Shown: one piece after another, positions 21,336-33,449 of the stretch | How the letters are laid out: each line of letters opens with the position of its first letter | Position numbering within the stretch: position 1 is the stretch's first letter | Assembly (NCBI GenBank): GCA_963513935.1 | Contig: OY740776.1 | Span: forward strand, 11,500,724-11,564,723 | Length of the DNA: 64,000 nt | Direction of reading: 5' to 3' | Source of the DNA: Aphrophora alni | Lineage: Eukaryota; Arthropoda; Insecta; Hemiptera; Aphrophoridae | Program-made: the position numbers and the translations under genes | The notes under the pieces: model-generated | What the model saw: the letters and a program-made list of their open reading frames with translations, nothing else | What the model was told of the DNA's origin: nothing | Databases searched by the model: none

Positions 21336-21539
21336 TTTTCAACAGAAGTTTGCTTCGGCCCCTGCAGTGTATTTACAAGTTACTAGGCGTTAGTATGTAG
21401 AATTTTTATTTCCTATGTTTTCCTATGAGTTCTTTGCTCAGATATGAACACTTAAGGGCGTGAAATAAAAGCAAAAACATTTTTTTGGTCTTGTTCCAAA
21501 GACCTTTCAATTATCACCCCCTTGTAAAAATAAACGAAT

Positions 21540-21660
21540 AGGAGATAAAATAGAGACCTGCGAATACTGTAATAGCATCAAAGTCAGAAGAGGAGTTAGA
21601 TCAGGTTAGGTTAGGTTAGGTTAGGTTAGTTTAGGTTAGATCTAACCCCCAGTCTACTTG
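21540..21660 (+). repeat. Truncated SINE copy interrupted by a TTAGG block
   Basis: TGCGAATACTGTAATAGCATC and GTCAGAAGAGGAGTTAGATC are SINE words. (GGTTA)n then runs from about 21605 to 21645 before ATCTAACC. The telomere-type repeat therefore sits inside a SINE remnant. Confidence 0.5.
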
Positions 21661-22165
21661 AAGAAAAGTTTATATGCAGCTAGTATATCTCGAGATTGCT
21701 ATACACTTACCCTCTGAAAAGTAATCACCAATAAAAATAATCGAAATCCGTCTATCTGTTCAATGATAAGGAGTGAACCGATGTTAGTGAAATTTTTAGA
21801 CGAATTTACAATTATTCCTCTTAATTTCTTTACTTTTCGCTCTTGAGTAATGCATACGGGCTTCAACGTGACACAAACAAAAATACAAAGTTATAACAAA
21901 GCTCGAACTTCCCTAAGTATTCAGGTAGTAGTAAATATTTGTTACTATAACGTGGTTTCGATTTAAGTCGTACAATTAATTAATTTAAACTTTTGCTGAC
22001 AAACCCATTCTGCTGAATATATTTATCCATGTGCGTTTGAACGTATAGCTCCGAAAAGATGTTTAAAAACAAGTTTAAATCACGCAACCCCAGACGACCT
22101 ATAAATACGGATCTCACTCGCTTCAAAATCATTCTGTTTTACAGAGTCACCTGCAACACTCCACA
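21661..22165. other. AT-rich stretch, nothing assigned
   Basis: No gene, RNA or repeat was recognised. Confidence 0.25.
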
Positions 22166-22170
22166 CACAC

Positions 22171-22275
<105 letters not shown>

Positions 22276-22350
22276 GTAAATTATCTTCGCTTCTCTTATT
22301 ACCTAAATTCTCTTCTTTTCTTTATTGTTCCTTAACTGTGTCTTTCCTTA

Positions 22351-22525
22351 CGTGGTCTGTCTGCTGATCCCGGCAGCACGGACACCCTGTTCGTTGCCTT
22401 AGGGCTGATCCCTCCAGGACGAACATTCCAACCTCCGAGTGGTCTGTCGGCTAATCTCGACGACACTCTACATCGTCATTCGTTTTCTGAGGTCTGATCC
22501 CATCTGGACGAACTCCTTCAACGTC
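22351..22525 (+). repeat. Two tandem copies of an ~87-bp unit, GC-richer
   Basis: TGGTCTGTCTGCTGATCCCG at 22353 recurs as TGGTCTGTCGGCTAATCTCG at 22440. Each is followed by a block containing CTGATCCC and GGACGAAC. No coding sense was established. Confidence 0.6.
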
Positions 22526-23632
22526 AGTTCCTACTGAATACGCATATCGTCTAAACCCTTCTGATACCTAAACGATAGTACTTCTACCCTCAGTCTAAAC
22601 CAAGAATCCAGCTCCGAAATAAACGGATGTTCGAAAGGTTTTACACAAGGTGACCACCCTCTCATAGCCAAAAATATATGCAAAACAAATAGTTTCAAAC
22701 ACCTGGTCTCAATCGCATCTCCAACATCAAGCTTTTAAACGAATAGCCACAAACAGAAGGTTTGCACAACTTCTTCAAACACATCTCCAAAAATATGGTT
22801 TTAAATAACGGGCCACAAAGGATTTAAAAACACTGCTCAACTCGTAGTCAAAAAAGCATAGTGATTTCTAAAACACTAAACTATTATTTTTAAATAGTTT
22901 CTGATGAATTTCCATTACAATTTTGCAATAAAGTTGAAAGAAAATCAATGTTGGGCATTCTGTATAAATAAGTTATGTTATGATTTCATTGGCTACCCTT
23001 AGTTAGGGCGTCGACCAATCAGATATCTGCAAGTTTAATTTAAAGTTAAAGTTAGAAGGACTGACAATTTGAATACAGGAATTAATCAAATAGAAATATC
23101 CTGTTGACGAAAGTTCGGAATGGGAAATGAATTCTAACTTCTGACGTTGAAGTGAATTCGAACTCTCGACTGTCATAATTAAGTCGCACAGATGAATAAG
23201 TGGGTTCAGAACGAATGCATCACTTTAAAGTGTATATTGGACATGTGTGATCATATGGCTGTGGACATTTGCGAAAACAATGTGTTTTTATCTTTATCAA
23301 CCAAGTTGGTTGGATACTGGATGTTATAGGTTCAGGTAAAAGAAGAAACAGGGTTGCCAGGTAACCTTGTACATTTAAAAGCTGGTTTTCAATTATGTAA
23401 TGAAGACGAGAAAGACTCTTACTAGCTACAAATCAATTTGATAATGAATGGATTCTAAACAATGCATGTTTAGTTTAAAATCAAGTTATGATTTTACTAG
23501 AACATAAATTGTGATAAAAAATTTCAATATTTTTTGAATCACCCTTTCCTTAAACCAAAGAAAAAGTTCTCATAAAAAAGTTGTTAGTCAAGAACTGAAA
23601 ACAAAGCAAGCACTCAGTCTTTGAAAATATGC
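22526..23632. other. Unassigned stretch
   Basis: Between 22640 and 22860 there are loosely repeated phrases (CACATCTCCAA, GGTTTTAAA-AAC, GCCACAAA), perhaps an old tandem array. Otherwise nothing was recognised. Confidence 0.25.
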
Positions 23633-24404
23633 TTTAAATAACGCTTTTCACGGACAGTCAAGCTGCAATTAAGGCACTAAACACGACTAGAGTAAAGTCG
23701 AAGTTGGTATGGGACTGCATCTCATCATTGATAAAGCTTAGTCAGGTGAACAAGGTCACTGTGGACTGGGGTTCCTGGCCATTCAGGTATCGATGGAAAT
23801 GAGAGAGCAGATGAATTAGCCAGAGAAGGTTCAGAATCCTCTTTCGTGGGCCCGGAGCCGGTATTCGGGATCTACTATGGACATGCCATAGCAGCGGTTG
23901 ATACATGGATACGGGAGGGGATGAATAAGGCCTGGACAAATTCAACTACAAGTAGACTTGCAAAGAGGCTACCTACTTAGACCAAGCAAGAAACATTCTG
24001 ATGAACTTATCTCTCTTAGATGGGATAACATGAGGTGGGTGGTTGGGCTTTTACGAGCCACTGTCACCTCAGAAAACACCTATACAGGATAGGGATTGCT
24101 GCAGAAAATATATGCGGGAAATGTGGTTAGGCTGAAGAGTCCGCAGAACACATTCTCTTAGAGTGTGAGGCGTTAGGACGAGCCAGGCTATACTCTCTAG
24201 GCCCTCCGGGGAAGGAGATGGAAACCATCCTAGAGAACCCGATAGGTAGTATCTGTTCCTTTATAAGGATGACAGGTATTACTGAGTGGGTGTAGGAAGG
24301 AACTTGGGGCGGCAAAAGACCTTCAGGTCGACGTCGGTGAGGCCTCTGACGGAGGTTAACACAGCCCAAAAGGGGGGAAGTTTTTTTTTTTTTAAATAAC
24401 GCTT
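23633..24404 (+). mobile_element. 5'-truncated LINE insertion with 14-bp TSD (plus)
   Basis: TTTAAATAACGCTT at 23633-23646 is repeated exactly at 24391-24404, so the insert is 23647-24390. It encodes the ORF2 C-terminus with frameshifts. SQAAIKALNTTRVKSKLVWD comes first, then the RNase H signature WVPGHSGIDGNERADELARE (about 23765-23830), then GPEPVFGIYYGHAIAAVD. Further on, KICGKCG and a SAEHILLECEALGRARL block (about 24105-24190) form the Cys-His knuckle. Stops and frame changes make it a pseudogene. The 3' end is a T-rich run after GGGGGGAAG. The sense strand shows poly-T, not poly-A, which is unusual for a plus-strand LINE. Confidence 0.85.
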
Positions 24405-24439
24405 AACGTTCACTTATGCCATAAACGTTTCCTCACCTT

Positions 24440-25130
24440 AAATCGTAACTGATTAAAATTGAACTTTAAAAGACTATGGTCAAGCTCATTTTTGTTTTCC
24501 CCCCTGTTAAACTTACACCGTAATCATTTTTGTACTTGAAATTTTGCAAGTGGATTTTGGTCGTTAATCTCCACATTTCAGTGGAATTTAATCGAAATTG
24601 GTATAGACAGTTTTGAAAAATTATATCTCTTATGACAGTCCCATGATAGATTTTTTGTTATTTGCCGATAACTCATGAACCGACATTTTTTGAAGAGATA
24701 TCGAAAAATATTTATTTTCTGTCGTTGAAGGCTGATTGAGCAAACTCACAATTTTTGTTTTTCCTAATGACCGCACCTAAAATTTTAGTTATCCAAAACA
24801 CACTAAAAACTCCCGTGATGTGACCAAAATATGCGCACATAAGCAATTTGATTAAAATCGGTCCACATGTTTGGGCTGTAAACCACTTCACAAACGATAG
24901 ACGACAGACGGACATCATTCCATAAATCACTTTTTTGGAATTAATGGAAGTCAAAGCGGATATATCCGGGAAAAGACATTGATTTTTGATCCATCATAAC
25001 TTTCTTTTTATTGCCATTATATGTACCTAACAAAGTGTCAAGTAACAAACTGTGAAATTTTGTTTTTGTTAAATAAGTCTAAGACATCCCAAAATGGCGC
25101 ACTTAAAACTTAGGAATAGTCTAATTTAAC
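24440..25130 (+). repeat. Copy of the long dispersed repeat (GATAACTC-CGAAC family, plus)
   Basis: Carries the family's ordered phrases: GCCGATAACTCATGAACCGA, ATATCGAAAAATATT, GATTAAAATCGGTCCACATG, GACGACAGACGGACATCATT and CATCATAACTTTCTTTTTA. See 35325-36130 for the clearest copy. Confidence 0.55.
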
Positions 25131-25439
25131 ATGAAATGAAGTTTTGAAACCAAAACAAATCTGTTTAACGTTTTGATAATTTACTTTCATTATAAATGTT
25201 TCTTTTGCTAAAATTTAATTAGAAGTATTACAAGTAATTAACTCAATTTGTTTTTCTCACAATACTTAAGAAGATAACGTGTTACCGACTTCAGGGAACC
25301 TAGTGGGTGTGATTCCCTGTCACTTCCAGTAACACTAAAACACCGAGACCTCCTTATTTTAGTCAGAATGCAGCACGGTATCGTTTTAGATTACCTCATG
25401 CTAGCACCATCTGTTTGCCTTTCTATTATGCTCATACAT

Positions 25440-25760
25440 TCTTCTCTTCATGGCCTCTCTTTTTGACACAGATCTTCTGTCGTTATCCAAGACGAATCTC
25501 TCTAGTACATTCTCCGTAGCTTTCTACTGTCATAGGATCATCTCCACATAGCATCGACTCTTTTTTGCAGCATCTTTATGGCATTGTAGTCTGGCGTGAT
25601 CTCTCCCACGACGTCTGCCTCTTCTAGCTCTCCACTTGACCATGAAAGAGTGTAGGCTAGCTGTTGTTGTAGTGTATGCAGCCTCAACTTCGATTTTGTG
25701 TAGATGTGTCCGAAATAGCCCATGTCTTGACTGTAGCTTTGTCAACAGTAATTTGACTTC
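25440..25760 (-). pseudogene. Coding-like fragment of an unknown element (minus)
   Basis: GC-richer than the flanks. The minus strand carries overlapping open frames over about 25538-25745. One reads MGYFGHIYTKSKLRLHTLQQ, then ELEEADVVGEITPDYNAIKM and LQKRVDAMWR. Further downstream, DSSWITTEDLC appears in another frame. Composition looks protein-like, but I recognise no family. It adjoins the repeat at 25850-26180, whose second copy (39025-39345) also abuts a minus coding-like stretch. It may therefore be part of a transposable element. Confidence 0.35.
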
Positions 25761-25849
25761 ACCGTGCCTTCTGTCGCGCTATTCAGACAGGATTCTAAGA
25801 GCCTAGCTGTTGTTAGAATTCTATCATAAACTGCCAGGGTTCTTTATGC

Positions 25850-26180
25850 TCAAAAATCAGTGGTTCAGTTTTTACAAGATTCCCTTTAAGTTTATTTTAT
25901 AATCATATATAAACTGGATTACAGCATTTTCATAATACTCAATACAATTTTATTTATCGCTATTTAATATTTATTATACATAGACAATTAATAAAAATTA
26001 TCGTCACAATTTTGATCCTATCTCTACTCTGATCTTTCAATAGATATAATCAACTATAACATGAAATATTAACCCAGAATGATTCCAACCGTTATGACTC
26101 TACTGTTTATTTTTCGTATTTATTAATTACATGTTTTCAAATACAAAATGATTTGCTCACCTTTCTTGCAAAGTTCTTTC
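25850..26180 (+). repeat. Dispersed repeat, copy 1 of 2
   Basis: About 330 bp shared in the same orientation with 39025-39345. Landmarks are CAGTGGTTCAGTTTTTACA, TATATAAACTGGA, ATTATACATAGACAATTA, CTCTACTCTGATCTTT, AATATTAACCCAGAATG with ATTCCAACCGTTATGA, and AATGATTTGCTCA-CTTTCTTGC. It is non-coding. Confidence 0.75.
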
Positions 26181-26198
26181 AACGTTGCTCTCCCTCCT

Positions 26199-26204
<6 letters not shown>

Positions 26205-26283
<79 letters not shown>
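26205..26283 (+). repeat. (CT)n microsatellite
   Basis: About 38 CT units after a C-rich lead-in. The ORF crossing it (26153-26434) is partly an artefact, although its last 40 codons (YYQDLYDQTPLALPPGDIPF, then IPDIVVRVPELQTLFV) look less random than most and could be an old coding remnant. Confidence 0.95.
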
Positions 26284-26287
<4 letters not shown>

Positions 26288-26502
26288 CTGGAGTCTTTCC
26301 TTGTCAGTTTATTAGCTCTTCGTTACTATCAAGACCTTTATGACCAGACACCCCTCGCACTTCCACCTGGTGACATACCTTTTATTCCAGACATAGTTGT
26401 TCGTGTTCCAGAGTTACAAACACTTTTTGTATAAATAGTGTTGCATTGATTTCTTAGTTGATTTATCGTCGACTCCAGGTACAAATCCATTAGAGGTTCG
26501 TG

Positions 26503-26539
26503 ACCTAACCTAACCTAACCTAACCTAACCTAACCTAAA
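26503..26539 (-). repeat. Interstitial TTAGG telomere-type block
   Basis: Seven perfect CCTAA units. TTAGG is the common arthropod telomere repeat. The setting is interstitial. Confidence 0.9.
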
Positions 26540-26814
26540 AGCTTTAAAGCTGGAAGTTATAATCTCTTCTACTATATATTTCCTATTCGGAATAATTACT
26601 TCGCAGGATGTCTCACACGAAGACCTACTAATGGTTGATTTGTTTCTAGTTGCATATAAAATAAATTTGATGACGAGAGAAAAACATCGAATCAAACTGC
26701 TTCGTAAGAAATGTGGCCCAGCCAAGGAGCCCACCAAATAAAAATATAATTAGTATAAATTAGGATGTAAAGGAATTCTAAATAATAAAATATGAATTGG
26801 CACTTGCGATTTTG

Positions 26815-27200
26815 TTGAGCAGTGCAAGATTACGTAGAGAGGGTGGAGTGACGAGGAGGAGTCTGTTCCGAGAGGCGCGAGAAGGAAGACCGCTACGGGA
26901 CGAGGTCAGTCCATTTTCTGCCACGTGCTAGCTAAATTAAACGGTATGCTTTTCGGAAGGCTTTTATCTTATTTTTTAACTTGCCGTTATGTCTTTTTTA
27001 TAAATTATAAATATATCTGTAATCTAATTCGGCGCTCAAATAAAATATAACATTTAATTTCACTTGCGTTGCGTGCGTTCATTAGCGTCCTAACCCGACT
27101 CCTTGGCCCATCCTGACAAGATACGGCTAAAGTGTACGCGGTCTCCAGCCAGCCGGAGCTTCCAGCTGGTCAAAAGAAGTGGAGACGGTCACAGAAAATA
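26815..27200. other. GC- and CpG-richer patches of unknown role
   Basis: Two patches (26825-26935 with GAGGCGCGAGAAGGAAGACC and 27060-27190 with CAGCCAGCCGGAGCTTCCAG) stand out from the AT-rich surroundings. A donor-like GAGGTCAGT lies near 26901. This could be a 5' exon or promoter or part of an unknown repeat. No TATA box or ORF decides it. Confidence 0.25.
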
Positions 27201-27833
27201 GTTTACACAAATTTTAATCGTAATAAATGTACCGTAAGCATTTTTATTTCCTTTAAAGTTATAAATTCAGCATCTGCTTGATTATCATTTGTTCAACTGA
27301 TATTGGAATAAACTGGAAACAGTTAATTCTTTAATATTGTTATTGTAGTCGCACTTGAATATTAAAATTTAATTTGCTTCGTAGTCATCACAAAGGCTGT
27401 GAAATAACATTATCAATTCCCTAATTGCAAAACATCAGTGTGGCGTTAACAAAAGGACGTTGTTATTTTCTCTTGTTAACAGTGTTTATATTAGTTTTTA
27501 ATTTATTTTATAACGAGATTTATTTCCTATTTCTAAATAGGTTTAATTAAATACACCCCTTGGGCTTGATCAATTAAACATCAAATGCTTGAAATGCAAC
27601 TACGCTGACACGGAAGGAATTTTGTGTTCTTGTTTGACAGCGTCGTTTGTGTACAGAGTGTCGATGTTGAGCATCTTCATCAAACGCAAAATGTTTCCTA
27701 CTAGAATAATGTTTGACAAAGTCTTTTAAAAATAACTCCGTTTTTTTTAAACCAATTTTTGGTTTCGGTGAATTTATGGTTTCCAAAAAAGGTATAGCTG
27801 TTAAAAAATACTTAAAGTTTATATATAAATATA
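27201..27833. other. AT-rich stretch, nothing assigned
   Basis: No gene or repeat partner was recognised. It ends at a TACGGGGTGTTTCTAAAA phrase (27833) resembling the ACAGGGTGTTCC element ends. Confidence 0.25.
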
Positions 27834-27859
27834 CGGGGTGTTTCTAAAATTCGCAAAGA

Positions 27860-28040
27860 TATAAGTACCCTGACGTAACCTAACCTAACATAAAGCGACG
27901 TAACGTAACCTGACCTAAAGTAGCCTGACGTAACCTAACCTAACGCCACGTACCTAACCTAAAGTACCCTGACGTAACCTAACCTAACCTAACCTACCCT
28001 GACGTAACCCAACCTAACGCGACGTAACCTAACCTATACT
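27860..28040 (-). repeat. Degenerate TTAGG-type array with CTGACGTAACC insertions
   Basis: CCTAA units are interrupted at intervals by ACGTAACC, GCGACGTAACC and AGTACCCTGACG. This gives a longer higher-order pattern of about 45-50 bp rather than a plain telomere tract. Confidence 0.75.
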
Positions 28041-28319
28041 ATAATTAGAAATTGTGTATTACTAATTAGTTAGCAATCTAAATACATAAGAGACAGCAAA
28101 TACCTAAGACAGTAAACGTTGATATTTCTAAAGGTCTCTGAGACAATTACTCCGGAAGAGTTGTTTTAAGAGGAAATGAATTTTAAAGAGCAAAACAAAT
28201 TGTTTAACGCTTCGATAATTTACTTCATTGTGAATTTGTCTTTTGTTGAACTTTAATTATAAATATACTACTAATAAATTCATTTCTACGGTTTTCTCAT
28301 TTAATTGTTTTTTTTTTTA

Positions 28320-28870
28320 CTTTCTCTGCATGTAGTAAAGAGAAAAGTTATGTGATAGGTAAAAAATAAAAAGGGTTGAGTTTGTTTGCTGATACATCCG
28401 TTTTGAGGTCCCCTAAGTCCGATGTCTGTCTGTCATCTGTGCATTGATCTACAGTACGACGATTTTAATCAAGTTCGGTATGTGGGTGTAGGATAGGTTA
28501 GGTTGGGGTTAGGTTAGGTTAGGTTAATTTGTTAATAACTCAACATTGAGTGGTAGTAGCTATACGAAAAAAAAGTGTTTTTTTCTCAAAATTAGATCAG
28601 ATTTTGAATATTTGTAACCTCTAAGGACATAAATAAAACCTATTTTTCGCCAGCTATTAATAAAAACGTGGTTTGTTAGTTATCTGTAAATAAACAAAAA
28701 TCTGCCATTGGGCTGTTTTAAAAGACCAAAGTCGGCTCTACCGATTTTAGTTCAAATTGTATTTAAATAAGATATTTGACCGAGAAAAAAACCATTACGT
28801 TCCAGGAATAATTACGAAACCGTAATCAAATTCATGCACCTTGACCGCCACTATTAAAAGCTATTAAATT
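28320..28870 (-). repeat. Long dispersed repeat copy (minus) with internal TTAGG block
   Basis: In reverse: TTTCTCTGCATGTAGTAAAG, AAAGTTATGTGATAGG, CGATGTCTGTCTGTCATCTG and TACCGATTTTAGTTCAAATT. A (GGTTA)n stretch sits inside it at about 28490-28530. Confidence 0.5.
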
Positions 28871-29151
28871 TTTTTATTGTCTCTAAGTATAAACTACTTG
28901 ATTAATGGATAAAATCTTGAGAATAAAAAGGAGTATTAAAAAAAACGGACTACGGCAATGTTTTTAGAATACAAAAACAATGTTAAATGATGTCTTGCAT
29001 GATATCTTTCTGAATTAAAATTTCACTCTGGTGGTTTCAAAATGGCATGCTGAAAATTAAAAGTACATTAAATGAAAGCTAAGGTACTCTATCCACCATA
29101 CACCAACTTTAAAGTTTAAGTTCCTTACCGTTCTCTAGATATTAGGAACAT

Positions 29152-30320
29152 TATCATGCAATCACCCTATATATTATCATGCAATAACCCTATATATTAT
29201 CATGCAATAAGCCTGTTTATTATCATGCAATAACCCTGTTTATTATCATACAATAACCCAGTCTGTTATTACGCAATAACCCTGTATATCATGCAATAAC
29301 CCTATATATTATCATGCAATAAGCCTGTTTATTATCATGCAATAACCCTGTTTATTATCATACAATAACCCAGTCTGTTATTACGCAATAACCCTGTATA
29401 TTATCATGCAATCACCCTATATATTATCATGCAATAAGCCTGTTTATTATCATGCAATAACCCTGTTTATTATCATACAATAACCCAGTCTGTTATTACG
29501 CAATAACCCTGTATATTATCATGCTATAACCCTGTATATTATCATGCAATAAGCCTGTGTATTATCATGCAATAACCCTGTTTATTATCATACAATAACC
29601 CAGTCTGTTATTACGCAATAACCCTGTATATTATCATGCAATAACCCTATATATTATCATGCAATAAGCCTGTTTATTATCATACAATAACCCAGTCTGT
29701 TATTACGCAATAACCCTGTATATTATCATGCAATCACCCTATATATTATCATGCAATAAGCCTGTTTATTATCATGCAATAACCCTGTTTATTATCATAC
29801 AATAACCCAGTCTGTTATTACGCAATAACCCTGTATATTATCATGCAATAACCCTATATATTATCATGCAATAAGCCTGTTTATTATCATGCAATAACCC
29901 TGTTTATTATCATACAATAACCCAGTCTGTTATTACGCAATAACCCTGTATATTATCATGCTATAACCCTGTATATTATCATGCAATAAGCCTGTGTATT
30001 ATCATGCTATATTCCTGTATATTAACTAGCAATAACTCTGTATGTTCTCATCCATAACCTTGTATATTATCGTAGAATAACCTTGCGTATTAACATGATA
30101 CAAGCTGAATTATATCATGCAATAACCCTGTGTTTTGTCATACAATAACCTGGTATATTACTATGCAATAACCCAGTAAATTGTTATGCAATAACCCTGT
30201 ATAATATCATACAATAACTCTGTAATATTATCAAGCAATAATCATCTATATTATCATCCACTTTCCCTGAATTGTTGTCATGGAATATCCTTGTATATTA
30301 CCATGCAATAAATCCATTCG
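29152..30320 (+). repeat. 23-bp minisatellite with 115-bp higher-order repeat
   Basis: The unit TATTATCATGCAATAACCCTG has a period of 23 bp. Variant units (ATAAGCC, CATACAATAACCCAGTC and TGTTATTACGC) recur in fixed order. GTCTGTTATT lies at 29261, 29373, 29488, 29603, 29695, 29810 and 29925, spacings mostly 115 bp with one of 92. The array is regular to about 30010 and degenerates to 30320. It is non-coding. Confidence 0.95.
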
Positions 30321-31439
30321 TTACCCCCCCCCCCTCTCTCTCCATCTCTGTTGTTATGGAAACAGATTATATAAGTTTTATCTTCAGACAACTTAATAAC
30401 TATAGGAAATCCTTTGTGAAGCTGAACAAAAAAAGAAGTTTTTATGCTGAATCAGGATTCCCTAATCCTAAAGTATTAAATCTAAAGAGATGGTATATTA
30501 ATGTACTTGCAACCGTAACAAAGTTATATTAAACTACTTGAAAACAGCTGATCAACTGTTATAGAAATAATAGTTATTATTGAGGTTATGTTTAGATCAT
30601 TTCACAAATATCGTAGGCGTGGAACTTTACCCAGTACTTGCTATTTACAAAAGTAATTTTAATATTCAAATTTAAGGTACGTTAGGCTATTATTTAGCCA
30701 GTATACGAAAGTTTATAGCCACTGGACACGCACAAAGTTGTTTTCGACATTCTGCCTGTCCATCGTTGTTATTTTTGTTGTATAAGATAGTGCCCACTAA
30801 AATATAAATGAGTACCATGAAATTTGATGAAGGGCAATATATTGTATTTATAAAGCAACGCAGAGTTAACTTGTAGTTTAAATTTTACCGTTTAATTCAT
30901 TCTTTTTTAAAGATATCCTGAATTTTAGTTATTTTTTAACTTTTATGTTAACAAACAAAATATTCATAAATGATCACATATTAAATTAAACATAGCTTTT
31001 CACCGTTTCACTCTTTTTGTTTTTTTCTGTATCTAATAAACATCATAGGTAACGTTAGACTACAAAGAATATATTATTAAAAGTGAAATAAGTAAATGAG
31101 TAGAAACGTAATCTAGGAAGCATCCTTAAGAAGACGTGGTCTACTATATTTGATAACGGCGACGAAATCAATCACGGCTAACCTGACCTGTACTGACTTG
31201 AATATTGCGCTGTTGGCTTAGTTCTATGTTCAGTATATAACAGTGTTTTTGTTGGTTATTTTTTTCAAAATGTTTTTAATTTGTGCCGTTTTTAGAAGTG
31301 TCTTGTTATTAATATACGAACTGGTTACAAATTGGCTTTGTTAGTATTAAGGTAAGACAACACATTAGCATCACTTTTGTAGGTTATTTATTCCTGCTAA
31401 TTTATTACTTTACAGCAAATTGTGATCTATTCAAAAAAA
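30321..31439. other. AT-rich stretch, nothing assigned
   Basis: A C-run followed by CTCTCTCTC lies at 30326-30345. The ORF at 30272-30532 has no recognisable features. ACGCACAAAGTTG, then GCCTGTCCATCGTTG near 30730-30770 may belong to a worn dispersed repeat. Confidence 0.25.
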
Positions 31440-31960
31440 TCTTTGTCTATCAATAAACGTAGGCAACCCAATGTGATGTAGGAAGTTGCCCTACTTAGAG
31501 GTTTTCACTGGAAGCCTATTTCCCTGTGATTTATAGTTTTAGCCTATTTATTGACAGTTTGGTCTGCCAAACGTATATATTGCCAAATATTTACTTGCTT
31601 AATTGTTAATTTATTGCGATCTACCCTAAATCTTATCTACAAAGTAGGGTTATACGTTTTAATTCTATAACTTAAAAGTTATGAGTTATTTACAGTTTTA
31701 CCCTATTTATATGATTGTTTGGTTTGCCAAACTTAAGTATTGCCAATTATTTACTTGAGTAATGGTTAATTTAATGTAGTCTACTCTAAATCTAATCTAG
31801 AAAGGAGGGTTATTCTACTTTTCTATTGTTTAATCTAATAACTAAGACTTTTTTAGTGTTTTAGCCTATTTATATGATTAGACGGTCTATCAAATTATAT
31901 ATTGCCAATTATTTATTTGCTTAATAACTAATTTAATGAGTTACAACCTAAATAATTGAT
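31440..31960 (+). repeat. ~160-bp tandem repeat, first block (three units)
   Basis: TTGCCAA-TATTTACTTG recurs near 31580, 31740 and 31902. Each is preceded by TTTAGCCTATTTAT and a GTCTGCCAAAC-type word. Units are diverged. The same unit reappears at 32650-33110. Confidence 0.75.
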
Positions 31961-32649
31961 TATAATTCTCAAAAATTGATTTAGTATGGACTAAAATTCG
32001 GGTATTTTGAATATGTGGTTAACGAGTAATGGTAAAACAAAAACATTACCTTAGCCGCTGTCATTAACATTATTACAAAAGTGTATTATATTTCTTAGAA
32101 TGTTATTTTTTTTGCGCTTTTGGTGTGGATAATTGTGAAAGTTCATGTATCATTGATAGGTTTGAAAAGGTCATAACTTCAAAAAAATTATGATTTTTTG
32201 AAGCAAGGCTCTTCCTACTCAATAGAGGAATATATAATCAATAGATTTTTTTTTTTTATTTTATTTTTTTTTAAAGCTCAAGGAAATTCCTAAATACTTA
32301 TATTTACTACAACAGTGTTCAGTAGCGTTTTAAAATCCACCCCGATTTTTATTTTTATTTATTAGCCAAAATTTATACCCAAATTATTTTTTTGAATAAA
32401 TTTCTTGTAGGGTACAAATTTACAAAAGTGTTTTAATTAAATGTACTAGTTGTGATGCAATTAAAATGAGACATATCCATTCATTTTATTTTTACAATTC
32501 AAAAATTATTTGTAAATGAAGTTTAAATTATAAACTGTATCAACTTTATAAATTGTAACTATATTTCTTCAAATATTGTTAAGTAACAGTACTGTAAATA
32601 TTAAAAAAAAAAAAACAAAGAAATTAAAATTAAAAAAATAAATGTGATC
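31961..32649. other. AT-rich stretch separating the two 160-bp repeat blocks
   Basis: Poly-T and poly-A tracts, no coding sequence. It may be an insertion that split an originally continuous array. Confidence 0.3.
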
Positions 32650-33110
32650 CACAAAGTAGGCCTACTAGAAGTTTTCACCTTACTAGCTTAATATCTATGG
32701 AAAATTATAATTTTAGCCTATCTCCAAGATATTATGGTCTACCAATTTATATTTTGCTAATTTCTTACTGTCCTCACTGTTATTTTGATGAAGTCTATCC
32801 TAAATATGATCAGGAAAGGAAAGCTGTTTTAAGTTTTCATTCCTTAACCTAATAGATATTTATAGTTTTAGCTTATTTATAAGATTTTTGTTCTCTACCA
32901 AATTATATATTGCCAATTATTTATTTGCTTAATTACTAATTTAATGAAGTCTAACCTAAATGTGTACCATACAGTAGGCCTACTAGAAGTTTTCACATTA
33001 CTAGCCTATTAGCTATATAAATTTATGATTTTAGCCTATTCTCAAGATAATATGATCTACCAAACTTATATTTTGCTAATTATTTACTCGAGGATTATTA
33101 TTTTATATTA
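32650..33110 (+). repeat. ~160-bp tandem repeat, second block (three units)
   Basis: GTAGGCCTACTAGAAGTTTT, TTTTAGCCTA and TTGCTAATT or TTGCCAATT phrases repeat at about 157-161 bp (TTGCYAA near 32754, 32911 and 33072). Confidence 0.75.
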
Positions 33111-33449
33111 ATTTTTTAAATAAAGCAATGATGACCGATAGGTTTTGCGCCTTTAAACTAAAACACAAACATAATATAATTTTGCTTAAAATGTACTTTT
33201 AACGGCTAATAATCTGTGGGGGGGGGGGGTAATTAAACACATTTTAAACGAATATTTTAAGAAATTATTGTTCCCTTCCAACACTGACATTATTAAAGTA
33301 TTCGAAGGTTAGAGGTCTTCATTTTGTGTTATTTTCTTCCCCTTTTTGATAAGGCGATGATATTTTAAGGCATTTCGCCTTTTTAACTTGTAAAAGATGA
33401 GTATAAAATTTGTTAAATATACTTTTTATCTCTGGATAAATGGAGGGTT

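Noticed and set aside
23742..24369. Two minus ORFs of 67 and 80 codons
   Set aside because: Antisense to the plus-strand LINE RNase H and Cys-His region.
26153..26434. 93-codon ORF
   Set aside because: About half is (CT)n. Only the final 40 codons look protein-like and no family was recognised, so it is mentioned with the microsatellite and not called as a gene.
29152..30320. CRISPR-like regular repeats
   Set aside because: Units abut without unique spacers and the setting is eukaryotic; this is a minisatellite.
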